A stretch of DNA of 43,644 bases from Gammaproteobacteria bacterium. Lineage in GTDB: Bacteria; Pseudomonadota; Gammaproteobacteria; DSM-16500. Within the stretch, counting starts at the first letter, position 1. The number at the start of each line of letters is the position of its first letter. Of this stretch, positions 1 to 7,729 are shown one piece after another. The stretch covers positions 1 through 43,644 of the forward strand of contig JABDFQ010000014.1 in NCBI GenBank assembly GCA_013286495.1, read 5' to 3'. Below the pieces are notes generated by a model that saw only the letters and a list, made by a program, of their open reading frames with translations, searched no databases and was not told the origin of the DNA. The position numbers were made by a program, and so were the translations under genes.

Positions 1-7
1 GATTTGG

Positions 8-76
8 ACGATCGTTTCCCAGGAAAAAGCGGAGTGTACTTAATGTACATGAGCATTTTTCCTGGGAAGCGATCGT
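8..76. repeat. Long imperfect palindrome (about 21 bp arms)
   Basis: The arms 8-28 and 56-76 are inverted copies with a single mismatch; the arm core reads TTTCCCAGGAAAAA. The 27-base loop holds a smaller symmetry (TGTAC, TTAA, TGTACA). The transcript of either strand would form one long hairpin. It may be a dispersed palindromic element or the end of a transcript that begins outside the window. No gene of the window explains it. Confidence 0.7.
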
Positions 77-135
77 TCAAAGATGCCCGCAGACGGGCGG
101 TGGTGAACGGAGCCCAACCAACCACAAAAGCAAAA

Positions 136-168
136 AGGGGCGGCTTAATCCTTAAGCCGCCCCTCTTT
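136..168 (+). terminator. Rho-independent terminator-like hairpin
   Basis: A 13-bp GC-rich perfect stem (136-148 with 152-164, core GGGGCGGCTTAA) has a 3-base loop and is followed by a short pyrimidine run TCTTT. It would end a plus-strand transcript coming from left of the window. The symmetrical flanks (A-rich left, T-rich right) mean it may work on both strands. The stretch from 1 to 427 has no convincing coding region besides these structures. Confidence 0.6.
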
Positions 169-427
169 GCCTACCAGGCTTCCAAGCCCAATTTACCAAT
201 TCCGTGGTACATTCATCCGTGTTGAGGCTTCAAATCCGTGATGCTTGTCCATTAAACTCTTCCGTGAATAGTTCTAGATTAGCAAAACACTTTTCCGCAA
301 CTCAAATGATTTTTTCCTTAAACCGGTCAAACGCTATCCATGCCGGCAAGAAATCATTTTGCATTCATTGTGTTAAAAATGGCAAGTAAAAAAATTAGGG
401 GCAATTTCCTACAAAACGACAGGCAGG

Positions 428-700
428 CTATTCATTCATCGGACGGCATAAAAATTTGCGTACCCAGGAGGCGAGATGTAAAGCGAAGATAGTTGATCCA
501 AAAATGACCGATGCAATATAAATGGGCAATAAACCAAGCACAATTAAGTGTTCACGCAATTCCAGATGATGAGTTTTGGCGAGAATATCGGAAATGGAAA
601 CGTGTAAGCAGTTGTCTTCAAGCAATAAAATATAAGCCGCGTAGTACACAAGGCACAGGGTAAGGACAGTGATCATGTTCTGGGAGGCTATTTTTTTCAT
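428..700 (-). CDS. Small predicted inner-membrane protein, unknown function
   Basis: This 90-residue protein is not recognised as a member of any named family. Two hydrophobic stretches are visible, roughly residues 8-28 and 52-78, separated by a charged segment with several His and Glu residues (about 42-52). It is therefore a likely two-pass membrane protein. The start is an ATG followed by two lysines and has only a weak GAG upstream. No neighbour on the same strand suggests a function. The inverted repeat at 737-783 lies just upstream of the start. That this is a real gene is probable but not certain; codon use looks ordinary and there is no competing frame of similar length. Confidence 0.5.
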   Translation of the reverse strand: MKKIASQNMITVLTLCLVYYAAYILLLEDNCLHVSISDILAKTHHLELREHLIVLGLLPIYIASVIFGSTIFALHLASWVRKFLCRPMNE

Positions 701-736
701 TACAAGAGCTCATTCGAGTCATATTGATTTTGTATA

Positions 737-783
737 ATAATCGACCAGCTATTCTAGGATTATGTAATGTGCTGGTCGATTAT
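737..783. repeat. Perfect 13-bp inverted repeat with 21-base loop
   Basis: ATAATCGACCAGC at 737-749 is exactly inverted at 771-783. It has no T tract, so it is not a typical terminator. It lies in the 274-bp gap between the small membrane protein (minus) and the ankyrin-like gene (plus). That position would suit an operator or a dispersed palindrome. Nothing else is seen in this gap apart from AT-rich sequence. Confidence 0.6.
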
Positions 784-974
784 CCGCTGAAAATAACGTT
801 TTGTGTTTGGTCAATTTCAGTTTGCAGATGAATTATAAAAAATTATTCTTAAGGGAAGATTAATTTCATGATAGAAAATGATTTTTTTTTGAAATGAGTA
901 AACCCAATTTATTTGTCAGGTAGAATCAACCGCCAGTCTGCCACATACATATAACCTGCAAGCGAGGAGCCAAG

Positions 975-3044
975 ATGCAAGCAAGGAAGGAATTCCGGGA
1001 TAGCCAATGCGATGTGATTTATGTTGTGGGAAATGACCTTGCGTCATTGCCGATAAAAAAAGAAGGTATGTTATCCGCGCGTTATCATCCGCAAGATCGC
1101 AATAAATTTAAATTATTTTTTCTTGGCAATGGTAAAAGGATTCTTGCGAGAAATGAATTTGACACGCTTCCGAGGTGCAATAATCTCATTATCCAGGCGC
1201 ATGGAACCGTCATAAAAAATACTTCGGGCGCAGAACATGTGCTTAGCATGTTTGGTTCGCCTAATGGTGATAATTCACTGGAAATTCTTATACATCTGCA
1301 ACAAAAAACGCATGCTAAAAATATTCTCGTGCTCACTTGTTATGGCACAGCAATTTTGACGCATATGCAGGGAAATCACTTTTTACCTGATACGACAATC
1401 CTCACGGCAGCGTTTGATAATGAAATTTCGTTAGTTGAAAAAAACTTTTTTATGGCGCAGATTTTTATCGAAAAAGTTTATCAGCAACAAAATTATCTAT
1501 TATTCAATGCGTGTGTGGATTATATAAAAAAAATTCCACAAACCTTTGCAATTGCACGTCTAAGTGACAGTGATGAAATGAAGATGCTGATACTGAAACG
1601 TGTGGACAGACGTTTATTTGTCGATGCTGAAAAATATATTCATTATCAGCTGATGAAATTAAATCTGTTTGCCAGAAAGGAAGCGCAGTTAAACTTTGAG
1701 ATCAATTGTAGTATTAATAAAGAGAATATGAATTTTTACAACGAAATTTCGTTTGCTGATTATGTCATATTGCAGGAAAAGAAAATCGTATCTTTTCTGC
1801 TGGCGAATGCAGATATTCCTCAACCGCTGATAAAAAAGAAATTTAATGAGTTAATACGTACGCAATGGGAAAATCGTAGTTTGAAAATGGCAATAAAGCT
1901 CGCTACACATGACAAGGCAAGCATCGCTGAATTTCAGGAAATTGCCGCGAAATGTAGCCGTTATGATATCTATAAGTTGCTCGAAGCTATCCAGAAAATT
2001 AATACACCGGATAACAATGGTAATACATCATTGCATCGTGCAGTTTCACATGCTGTTTCTTGTGATAGCTGGGACAGGAAAAATCAGATATTTGATTTTG
2101 CGATTAAAAAAATAGAAATTTTACTTAAAGAAGGTGCGAATCCAGAAATCTGTAACCATCAATTCATAATGCCACTGGATATTGCTTTATCGTATAACTG
2201 CTTGCAGGCAGTGACTGCGTTTGTAGATAAAATTAATGTGAAGAAATTAAATTATCCTGAAGTATTTTTTATTCGTCTGGAAAAATTATTGATAACAAAT
2301 CAGATAAACCAGCCTAAAGATGTTCTTGTTATAGAAAAAAAGATGCTAAATGTTATTGAGCGCATGATGCGCGATGGAATGAATCTTTATCATAAGCAAA
2401 AAATCCGTCCGCAGATTAATTTCCTTTTTCATCATGTGATGACGTCGATGATTAGTTTTGGCAATGAAAAAGAACGAGCATCTTATAGAAAATTGCTGAA
2501 GGAATTAATAGCAAGAATTAGCCTGATAAATTACGCACCGCTTTATAACGATATATTGATTATATTATTTGATAGATGGGCTTATCAGATTGAAACACTG
2601 CAAGCATTGCGGCCTTTCTATCCTGCATTTAACGAGTTCAAATCATTTTTGTATAAACTGGATGTATTTCAGATTGATAATCGCAGGCAATTATTTATCA
2701 ACATGCTGACAGTTGTGAGCAGATTATCTGTGAATAATGCAAATGAAGTGATTTTCCCTGTTTTGTTTGCACATTTAAATGATTTGGCGAGCATTTCCAG
2801 TCTTTCCCGCAATAAGCTTGTGGATTTCAAGCAGAATATCAAGGCTTACCTTGGCTATGAATTGCAGGATGTGAATAGGCAAGCTGCGGAAGTTGAATTG
2901 GAATTATTGGGAAGAAAGATTGCGATATTTGATGCCAGACGATCAAATGTTATTGCAGTGCAGCAGTTTCCTTTCTGGAAGCAGGAGAAAATTCGGAAGG
3001 ATACTGGTTATATGCAGAATAGTATGGTGTGTAGCATGAGGTAG
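975..3044 (+). CDS. Large ankyrin-like protein with putative clan CD cysteine peptidase N-terminal domain
   Basis: The 689-residue protein has no signal peptide or membrane segment. Two parts can be discerned. (1) In residues 1-190 a hydrophobic strand leads into an Ala-His-Gly motif (His76), and a second strand leads into Thr-Cys-Tyr-Gly (Cys122). The 46-residue spacing and strand-HG / strand-C layout are those of clan CD cysteine peptidases (caspases, CHAT, C80). This assignment is inferred from motif and spacing only. (2) Around residues 345-418 there are ankyrin-like motifs (DNNGNTSLHRAV, LLKEGANPEI). The C-terminal 270 residues are alpha-helical in character and not recognised. Start: ATG with a strong GAGGAG five bases upstream. 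It converges with psd, the stops being seven bases apart. The type of protein suggests a secreted effector, but no secretion signal can be proved here. Confidence 0.8.
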   Translation: MQARKEFRDSQCDVIYVVGNDLASLPIKKEGMLSARYHPQDRNKFKLFFLGNGKRILARNEFDTLPRCNNLIIQAHGTVIKNTSGAEHVLSMFGSPNGDNSLEILIHLQQKTHAKNILVLTCYGTAILTHMQGNHFLPDTTILTAAFDNEISLVEKNFFMAQIFIEKVYQQQNYLLFNACVDYIKKIPQTFAIARLSDSDEMKMLILKRVDRRLFVDAEKYIHYQLMKLNLFARKEAQLNFEINCSINKENMNFYNEISFADYVILQEKKIVSFLLANADIPQPLIKKKFNELIRTQWENRSLKMAIKLATHDKASIAEFQEIAAKCSRYDIYKLLEAIQKINTPDNNGNTSLHRAVSHAVSCDSWDRKNQIFDFAIKKIEILLKEGANPEICNHQFIMPLDIALSYNCLQAVTAFVDKINVKKLNYPEVFFIRLEKLLITNQINQPKDVLVIEKKMLNVIERMMRDGMNLYHKQKIRPQINFLFHHVMTSMISFGNEKERASYRKLLKELIARISLINYAPLYNDILIILFDRWAYQIETLQALRPFYPAFNEFKSFLYKLDVFQIDNRRQLFINMLTVVSRLSVNNANEVIFPVLFAHLNDLASISSLSRNKLVDFKQNIKAYLGYELQDVNRQAAEVELELLGRKIAIFDARRSNVIAVQQFPFWKQEKIRKDTGYMQNSMVCSMR

Positions 3045-3051
3045 GTGTGGT

Positions 3052-3900
3052 TTAGGTTGGTAAGTAATTATCCGTCGATACCTCACCGACTAACTCACCC
3101 ATCTTCACCGCATCTTCCGTGCGATCTACCCAGCGCATTTTATCCTTGCCAAACAGCACAATCACGGTTGAACCCAGCAGAAATTGCCCGAGTTCATCAC
3201 CAGTTTGCAGATGAATATTCGCCGGTGTTTCGATTTTTATTTGCGATGCGCGCACAGGTTTTTGCATCCATACTGTTTGTATATTGCCAACGATAATGGC
3301 GCCAATCAGCACGACTGCCATCACACCGGCATCCGTCTGAAAAAATAAAACCAGGCGTTCATTGCGCGTAAATAATTGCGGAATAATTTCGGAAGACAAG
3401 CGATTCACAGAAAATAAATCACCAGGAATATAAATCGATTTGATCAGTGTGCCAGCAAGTGGCATGTGTACACGATGATAATCACGCGGTGCAAGATATA
3501 AAGTAGCAAATGAACCATCAACAAATTGTTGCGCAAATGTTTTGTCACCGAGTAAAGAGTCAAGATCATAATAAAAATCTTTCGCCTGCAATAACTGGTT
3601 CTGCTTCACTTTGCCCATCTGTGCAATCACACCATCGACCGGCGAGGCAATTTCATTTTTACCGCTTACAATTGGTCGCAATTCTGGTTTCAATTTGCGC
3701 GTGAAGAAATGATTAAAATCAATATATTTTTCCGGATTTTCTTCCACTGCTTGTGTCATATCAACGTTGTATTTGCGAATAAAACGTTTGATCATCCAGT
3801 TTTTTGCATCGGGATTCTGAATATTTGCCAACCATCCCATGAATCTGCTGATCGCATGTCGCGGTGCAAATTTCTGCAAATGCATTAAAAAACTACCCAT
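3052..3900 (-). CDS. psd: Phosphatidylserine decarboxylase proenzyme
   Basis: The enzyme decarboxylates phosphatidylserine to phosphatidylethanolamine at the inner membrane. The 282-residue length is normal for the bacterial form. The self-cleavage site LGST is present at residues 242-245, where Ser244 would become the pyruvoyl group. The SPVDG motif (Asp89) and YHRVHMP (His145) supply the other catalytic residues. The ATG overlaps the end of sco1 by 8 bases and has AGGA seven bases upstream. It is the last gene of surf1-ctaA-ctaB-sco1-psd, so lipid synthesis is tied here to oxidase maturation, apparently by position only. Assignment is firm. Confidence 0.96.
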   Translation of the reverse strand: MGSFLMHLQKFAPRHAISRFMGWLANIQNPDAKNWMIKRFIRKYNVDMTQAVEENPEKYIDFNHFFTRKLKPELRPIVSGKNEIASPVDGVIAQMGKVKQNQLLQAKDFYYDLDSLLGDKTFAQQFVDGSFATLYLAPRDYHRVHMPLAGTLIKSIYIPGDLFSVNRLSSEIIPQLFTRNERLVLFFQTDAGVMAVVLIGAIIVGNIQTVWMQKPVRASQIKIETPANIHLQTGDELGQFLLGSTVIVLFGKDKMRWVDRTEDAVKMGELVGEVSTDNYLPT

Positions 3901-4531
3901 GCGATATTCCTGTTTCTATCGCTTTGGCAAGTTCGGTGGGTGGCAAACCAAATTTAAATAAACCCGCCCATTTCCCTTGCGGATTAATTAATATGATCGA
4001 GGAAGTATGCTGAATCTGGTAATTTTCATCATTACCATTATCACGCGCAGCAAAAATCCCCAATTGACTTTGCAGTTTGCGAATATTTTGTATCTTGCCT
4101 GTCAAACCAGAAAAATCAGCATGATATTGGCGGATATAATTTGCGAGCACTTCGGGTGAATCGCGATCAGGATCGACTGTCACCAGAATGACGCGCAGAT
4201 TTGGATATTTATCATGTAGCGGTGTATATGCGCGTTTCAGTACATCCATGGTGGTTGGACAAATACTCGCGCAATGTGTAAATCCAAAAAATAATAACGT
4301 CCAGTTTTTATAAAAATCTCGCTCAGTAAATTTTTTGTTATCAGTTGTCACCAGTTCAAATGATTTAATATCACGTGGTGCTGCAAACAATAATCCAGCA
4401 TCAGAAGATAATAAAGGTTTCACAGGTTTTTGACTGGCATGATAGACAAACAGCGATGTCATTAATGCACAGCAAACAAAGACAATAAAAACGATAATTT
4501 TATGTGTGGCGATAGTAGGTGTATTAGTCAT
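3893..4531 (-). CDS. sco1: SCO1/SenC family copper chaperone for cytochrome oxidase
   Basis: The 212-residue, membrane-anchored thioredoxin-fold protein has one N-terminal transmembrane segment at about residues 11-31. The copper site is complete: CASIC (Cys87 and Cys91) and His175 in the QHTSS segment. Family members deliver copper to, or reduce, the CuA centre of oxidase subunit II, and coxB with an intact CuA site lies in this window. The start follows the ctaB stop by two bases with no clear ribosome site, so translation is probably coupled. The gene overlaps psd by 8 bases. Confidence 0.93.
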   Translation of the reverse strand: MTNTPTIATHKIIVFIVFVCCALMTSLFVYHASQKPVKPLLSSDAGLLFAAPRDIKSFELVTTDNKKFTERDFYKNWTLLFFGFTHCASICPTTMDVLKRAYTPLHDKYPNLRVILVTVDPDRDSPEVLANYIRQYHADFSGLTGKIQNIRKLQSQLGIFAARDNGNDENYQIQHTSSIILINPQGKWAGLFKFGLPPTELAKAIETGISHG

Positions 4532-4533
4532 AA

Positions 4534-5412
4534 TTAATTAATCAGTAAGTGATGATCGAGCAAGATTGCAATAAATAAACCAGTCAGGTAAATCAGTGAA
4601 TAATGAAATGTGCGCAAGGCAATGCGATTATCATGTACATCGACTGCGAATTGTAATTTCAGGGCATACAGCATCAAGCCTGCATTGAGAAATAACACAC
4701 TGATCAGATAAAACGTGCCACTCATGCCAATGGCATAAGGCAGTAAACTGCAGGCAACGGTTAGCAAGCTGTATAAAACAATATTGAATTTGGTAAAGGG
4801 AATGCCATGGGTGACAGGTAGCATCGGGATAGAAGCTTTTTTATATTCATTAAAACGATGCAGACACAGCGCCCAGAAATGTGCAGGAGTCCAGGTGAAA
4901 ATAATTAATACCAGCAGCCATGCTTCAGGGTCGAGCTGGCCTGTGACTGCTGTCCAGCCAAGCAATGGCGGCATCGCACCCGATAATCCGCCGATGACAA
5001 TATTCTGTGAAGTCGCACGTTTGAGATAAATGGAATACACCGCAGAATAACCAATCGCTGCTGTTAATGTGAGAAAAGCAGTGATGTGATTGACACCAAA
5101 ATAAAGAATCAGAAAACCACTTGAACCCTGAATTGCAGAAAAAATAAATGCCGCTTTCAGGCTTAATTTGCCAGTTGGCAATGGTCGATTGCGCGTGCGA
5201 TCCATCAACGCATCAAGGCGATGATCAATAATATGATTCAAGGTCGCAGCCGAACCTGACATAAAAGCAATGCCGAGTGTTGCATTAATCCATAACCACC
5301 AGGGAATAGGATTGGCGGCGCCCAAGTACATGCCAGCCCATGCTGTCAGCAACATGAGCATAACAACGCGTGGTTTGCAGAGGATGTAATATTCGCGCCA
5401 ACTGCTAAACAT
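4534..5412 (-). CDS. ctaB: Protoheme IX farnesyltransferase (heme O synthase)
   Basis: This UbiA-family membrane enzyme adds a farnesyl chain to heme B to give heme O, the precursor used by CtaA. The 292-residue protein has about eight or nine hydrophobic segments. The prenyl diphosphate-binding signature NxxxDxxxD is at residues 59-67 (Asn59, Asp63, Asp67), followed by MDRTRNRPLP, the family hallmark. It overlaps the end of ctaA by 8 bases and the start of sco1 follows directly, so it sits within one operon. The same family is called CyoE when it accompanies bo oxidase; here the cox/ctaA context favours the name ctaB. Confidence 0.95.
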   Translation of the reverse strand: MFSSWREYYILCKPRVVMLMLLTAWAGMYLGAANPIPWWLWINATLGIAFMSGSAATLNHIIDHRLDALMDRTRNRPLPTGKLSLKAAFIFSAIQGSSGFLILYFGVNHITAFLTLTAAIGYSAVYSIYLKRATSQNIVIGGLSGAMPPLLGWTAVTGQLDPEAWLLVLIIFTWTPAHFWALCLHRFNEYKKASIPMLPVTHGIPFTKFNIVLYSLLTVACSLLPYAIGMSGTFYLISVLFLNAGLMLYALKLQFAVDVHDNRIALRTFHYSLIYLTGLFIAILLDHHLLIN

Positions 5413-6355
5413 AGCGTTTTCTCGTGAAATACGTGGATTTGATAAGCGTTGCGATCACTGTCAGCAATAGCAGAATGGCAACTGCCTGATGAATCAGCGC
5501 AATGGAAACGGGTCGCAGCCAGACGATATTCAATATGCCAAGTGTAATTTGCAGGCCAATCAAGGCCAGTAATACGAGACCATTGGCGCGCAGAAAAGAA
5601 TTATTCAGTAAAACGAGTGACAGTACGCCGATATAGCAAGCAGTGAAAAAAGCACCGATGCGATGCAGCATGTGTATGCTGATTAAATCGCTATCAAGAT
5701 GGCTCCATTGCAGGTTTGGCAGCAGTTGACCGTTGCAATAAGGAAAATCGACGCAGGCGAGTCCTGCATAATGCGTGCTCACCCAGCCACCGAGCGCGAT
5801 TTGTGCGGCTACAATCAGTAAACCTGCGCCTATCCAGCGAGACAACCGCGTGCTGCGCGCCAGAAATTGATCGCGCCAGCGTGCATCCACATATGCCCAC
5901 CATAAAAGACTTAATATCGATAAACCGGTCAGTAAATGTGCTAGCACAATCACGGGTTTTAATTTTTCTGTCACTGTCAGCATGCCGAGCATGACTTGCA
6001 CGAGCACTAATGCAACCAGGGTGATGGCTAATGCAGAAGATTTTAATTGTTTATATTGACGTGCGAACAAAGTGGAAATGGCGAGTATGAGAATCAGGAT
6101 GCCTTCTGTTCCTGCAAAATAGCGATGCGTCATTTCTGTCCAGGCTTTTTTCACATTGACTGGTGTCATGGGATATTGTTTTGCTGCACCAGCGAGTTGC
6201 GCATCAGTGTGTGGCGCAGTCATATAACCATAACAATTCGGCCAATCCGGGCAGGATAAACCGGCATCGGTTAAGCGCGTATATGCGCCTAGCAGAATCA
6301 CAAAAAAAGCTAGTGCAAAGGTAATAAATACTAGTCTGGAAGATGGTTGTGTCAA
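5405..6355 (-). CDS. ctaA: Heme A synthase (COX15/CtaA)
   Basis: The enzyme oxidises the C8 methyl of heme O to a formyl group, giving heme A. It is a multi-pass membrane protein of about eight segments. The four expected heme-ligand histidines are seen in MTHRYF, LAHLLTG, HMLHRIG and LIHQAV. Two periplasmic Cys pairs occur (LSCPDWPNCYG and LACVDFPYCNG). The open frame extends to a TTG at 6403 inside surf1. I chose the TTG at 6355 instead because GAGG lies eight bases upstream and the protein then starts just before the first membrane segment, right after the surf1 stop (316 residues). The longer form (332 residues) remains possible. Confidence 0.92.
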   Translation of the reverse strand: MTQPSSRLVFITFALAFFVILLGAYTRLTDAGLSCPDWPNCYGYMTAPHTDAQLAGAAKQYPMTPVNVKKAWTEMTHRYFAGTEGILILILAISTLFARQYKQLKSSALAITLVALVLVQVMLGMLTVTEKLKPVIVLAHLLTGLSILSLLWWAYVDARWRDQFLARSTRLSRWIGAGLLIVAAQIALGGWVSTHYAGLACVDFPYCNGQLLPNLQWSHLDSDLISIHMLHRIGAFFTACYIGVLSLVLLNNSFLRANGLVLLALIGLQITLGILNIVWLRPVSIALIHQAVAILLLLTVIATLIKSTYFTRKRYV

Positions 6356-6365
6356 AAACTTGTCC

Positions 6366-7079
6366 TCATTTTGGAGATGTCGTTGGGCGGTTGAGCGCGA
6401 CAAATAATATCAACAAGGTGAGGGCGAAAGCAAACCATTGTACGGCATAAGCCATATGTTTCTCTGGCTTCATTGTCACGATTTCCCATTTGATGGGATA
6501 AGCGCGCGCATCGGTGGGATTTAATAATAAAACATAGGAGAACAAGGCATCTTGTTGCAAGATCTCTGCAATTTCCGGCAGGCGGATATATTCGATACGC
6601 ATGGGAAAATGTGTTGGCGTATCTGTCAATTGGCCGAGTTTTACATAAGTTGGTGGCAAGTTAAGCATGCCATCAATCGTGGTTTTGCCGGTAATCGGAG
6701 CAATCGCAGGTAATTTGCGACGACTGGTGCCAATGCGCACAAAGCCTCTGTCGACCAATATGGATTTATTCCATCCTGCTATATGAAATGGCGTATAAAC
6801 TTCATAACCGACTTTGCCATCGACAATTTTGTTATCCAGTAAAAGCGTGTGTGCATTATCAAATTCACCAGTGAGTTCAATACGATAAAATCGCCAGTCG
6901 CCTGGTTCAAGTATACTACCCAAAGTAAGCGGTGCTAATTGTGTGCGCTGCGTATAACTTTTTATCAATAATTTTTTTTCTGTGGCGCGTGATAATTGCC
7001 ATATGCCAAGGCTTGTAAAAATAGCGATGAAAATGAGCGCCAGAAGTGCGAGTTTCATGTTCTGAATTTTGAAAGACAT
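6366..7079 (-). CDS. surf1: SURF1-like cytochrome oxidase assembly protein
   Basis: This 237-residue protein has the classic SURF1 plan: a transmembrane segment at residues 9-27, a periplasmic domain, and a second segment near 212-230. The motifs WQLSRA, LVDRGFV and PYxxxWxxFA-like end (YAVQWFAFALT) are visible. SURF1 is involved in heme A insertion into oxidase subunit I. It is the first gene of the minus-strand maturation operon and diverges from the DUF2909 gene with 69 bases between the starts. The start is an ATG; an internal ATG seven codons later is an alternative. Confidence 0.9.
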   Translation of the reverse strand: MSFKIQNMKLALLALIFIAIFTSLGIWQLSRATEKKLLIKSYTQRTQLAPLTLGSILEPGDWRFYRIELTGEFDNAHTLLLDNKIVDGKVGYEVYTPFHIAGWNKSILVDRGFVRIGTSRRKLPAIAPITGKTTIDGMLNLPPTYVKLGQLTDTPTHFPMRIEYIRLPEIAEILQQDALFSYVLLLNPTDARAYPIKWEIVTMKPEKHMAYAVQWFAFALTLLILFVALNRPTTSPK

Positions 7080-7148
7080 TTATCGTGCATTCCTGGGTTT
7101 GTGTGACTTATACTATGCGCCGTCGTAACGTTCCGGGATTGTAATGCG

Positions 7149-7355
7149 ATGACCATCATTATCAAAGCAATAATTATTATATTGTTTATTTTTATTTTGT
7201 ACGCATTGGGCAGTGCCTTGTTTTTTCTGGTGAAAGGTGATGATTCCGAACGCATGGTAAAAGCGCTGACGTGGCGAATTGGTTTGTCATTATTATTATT
7301 TTTGATATTGATGATTTCATTTGCGATGGGATGGATAACACCAAACAATATTTAA
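7149..7355 (+). CDS. DUF2909-type twin-transmembrane protein
   Basis: A 68-residue protein with two hydrophobic segments (about 5-27 and 44-64) joined by a short charged loop containing VKGDDSERMVKALTWRIG. Proteins of this kind (DUF2909) are regularly found beside surf1 and the cox genes in gammaproteobacteria, which matches this position opposite surf1. The molecular role is unknown; a part in oxidase assembly is inferred from context. The start codon is ATG with only a weak upstream purine stretch. Confidence 0.8.
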   Translation: MTIIIKAIIIILFIFILYALGSALFFLVKGDDSERMVKALTWRIGLSLLLFLILMISFAMGWITPNNI

Positions 7356-7367
7356 GCAGAGGTGTGT

Positions 7368-7535
7368 ATGGGTTTTCGTAATTTTGGTTCGCTCCTCATC
7401 ATATTCCTGATCCTCATGATGATATTTGGTACCAAACGTTTGCGTGAAGTTGGCAATGATCTGGCTGTTGCCATTCGCAGTTTTCGCAAAGGTATGCAGG
7501 ATGAGCTGGAAGAAAAAGAAGGTGGCAAAAATTGA
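7368..7535 (+). CDS. tatA: Twin-arginine translocase subunit TatA
   Basis: This 55-residue gene falls below common length cut-offs. The product has a short N-terminal hydrophobic segment (about 7-21), then the hinge FGTKRLREVGNDL and an amphipathic helix (AIRSFRKGM) ending in an acidic/basic tail. That is the TatA plan. Many copies of TatA form the pore that carries folded proteins across the inner membrane. The start ATG follows the DUF2909 stop by 12 bases with AGAGG upstream. Its TGA overlaps the tatB TTG start. Shorter than the E. coli protein (about 89 residues), mainly in the tail. Confidence 0.9.
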   Translation: MGFRNFGSLLIIFLILMMIFGTKRLREVGNDLAVAIRSFRKGMQDELEEKEGGKN

Positions 7536-7729
7536 ATTTCAGCATCAGTGAAATCATTGTCATTTTGTTGATTGCATTATTGGTGATTAAACCGGAACAA
7601 TTACCAGAAGTGGCGAACACATTGGGTCAATTTGCAAAATCCATTCGTCGCATGTTTGCCAAAGTCAAAAATGAAATGAATGGTTTGATTGATTCTGTAG
7701 AAAATCCTGCCGAGAGAAAGCGTGAGTAG
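7532..7729 (+). CDS. tatB: Twin-arginine translocase subunit TatB (short form)
   Basis: The 65-residue protein has an N-terminal membrane helix (about 5-19), the family KPEQLPEVANTLG hinge and an amphipathic helix. In the Tat system TatB pairs with TatC to recognise twin-arginine signals. Start: TTG overlapping the tatA stop (TTGA). The stop overlaps the tatC GTG, so tatABC is translationally coupled. It is far shorter than the usual TatB (about 120-170 residues), so TatB identity rests on gene order and the Pro-containing hinge; a second TatA-like protein is the alternative. Confidence 0.8.
   Translation: MNFSISEIIVILLIALLVIKPEQLPEVANTLGQFAKSIRRMFAKVKNEMNGLIDSVENPAERKRE

Noticed and set aside
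4-389. Two short plus-strand open frames (4-225 and 204-389)
   Set aside because: They run through the palindrome and the terminator hairpin, have no family features or ribosome site, and the translated stem sequences are low-complexity.
7055-7348. 97-codon minus-strand frame opposite the DUF2909 gene
   Set aside because: Overlaps surf1's start and is poly-Asn/Ile in character; the plus-strand DUF2909 protein is the recognised one.
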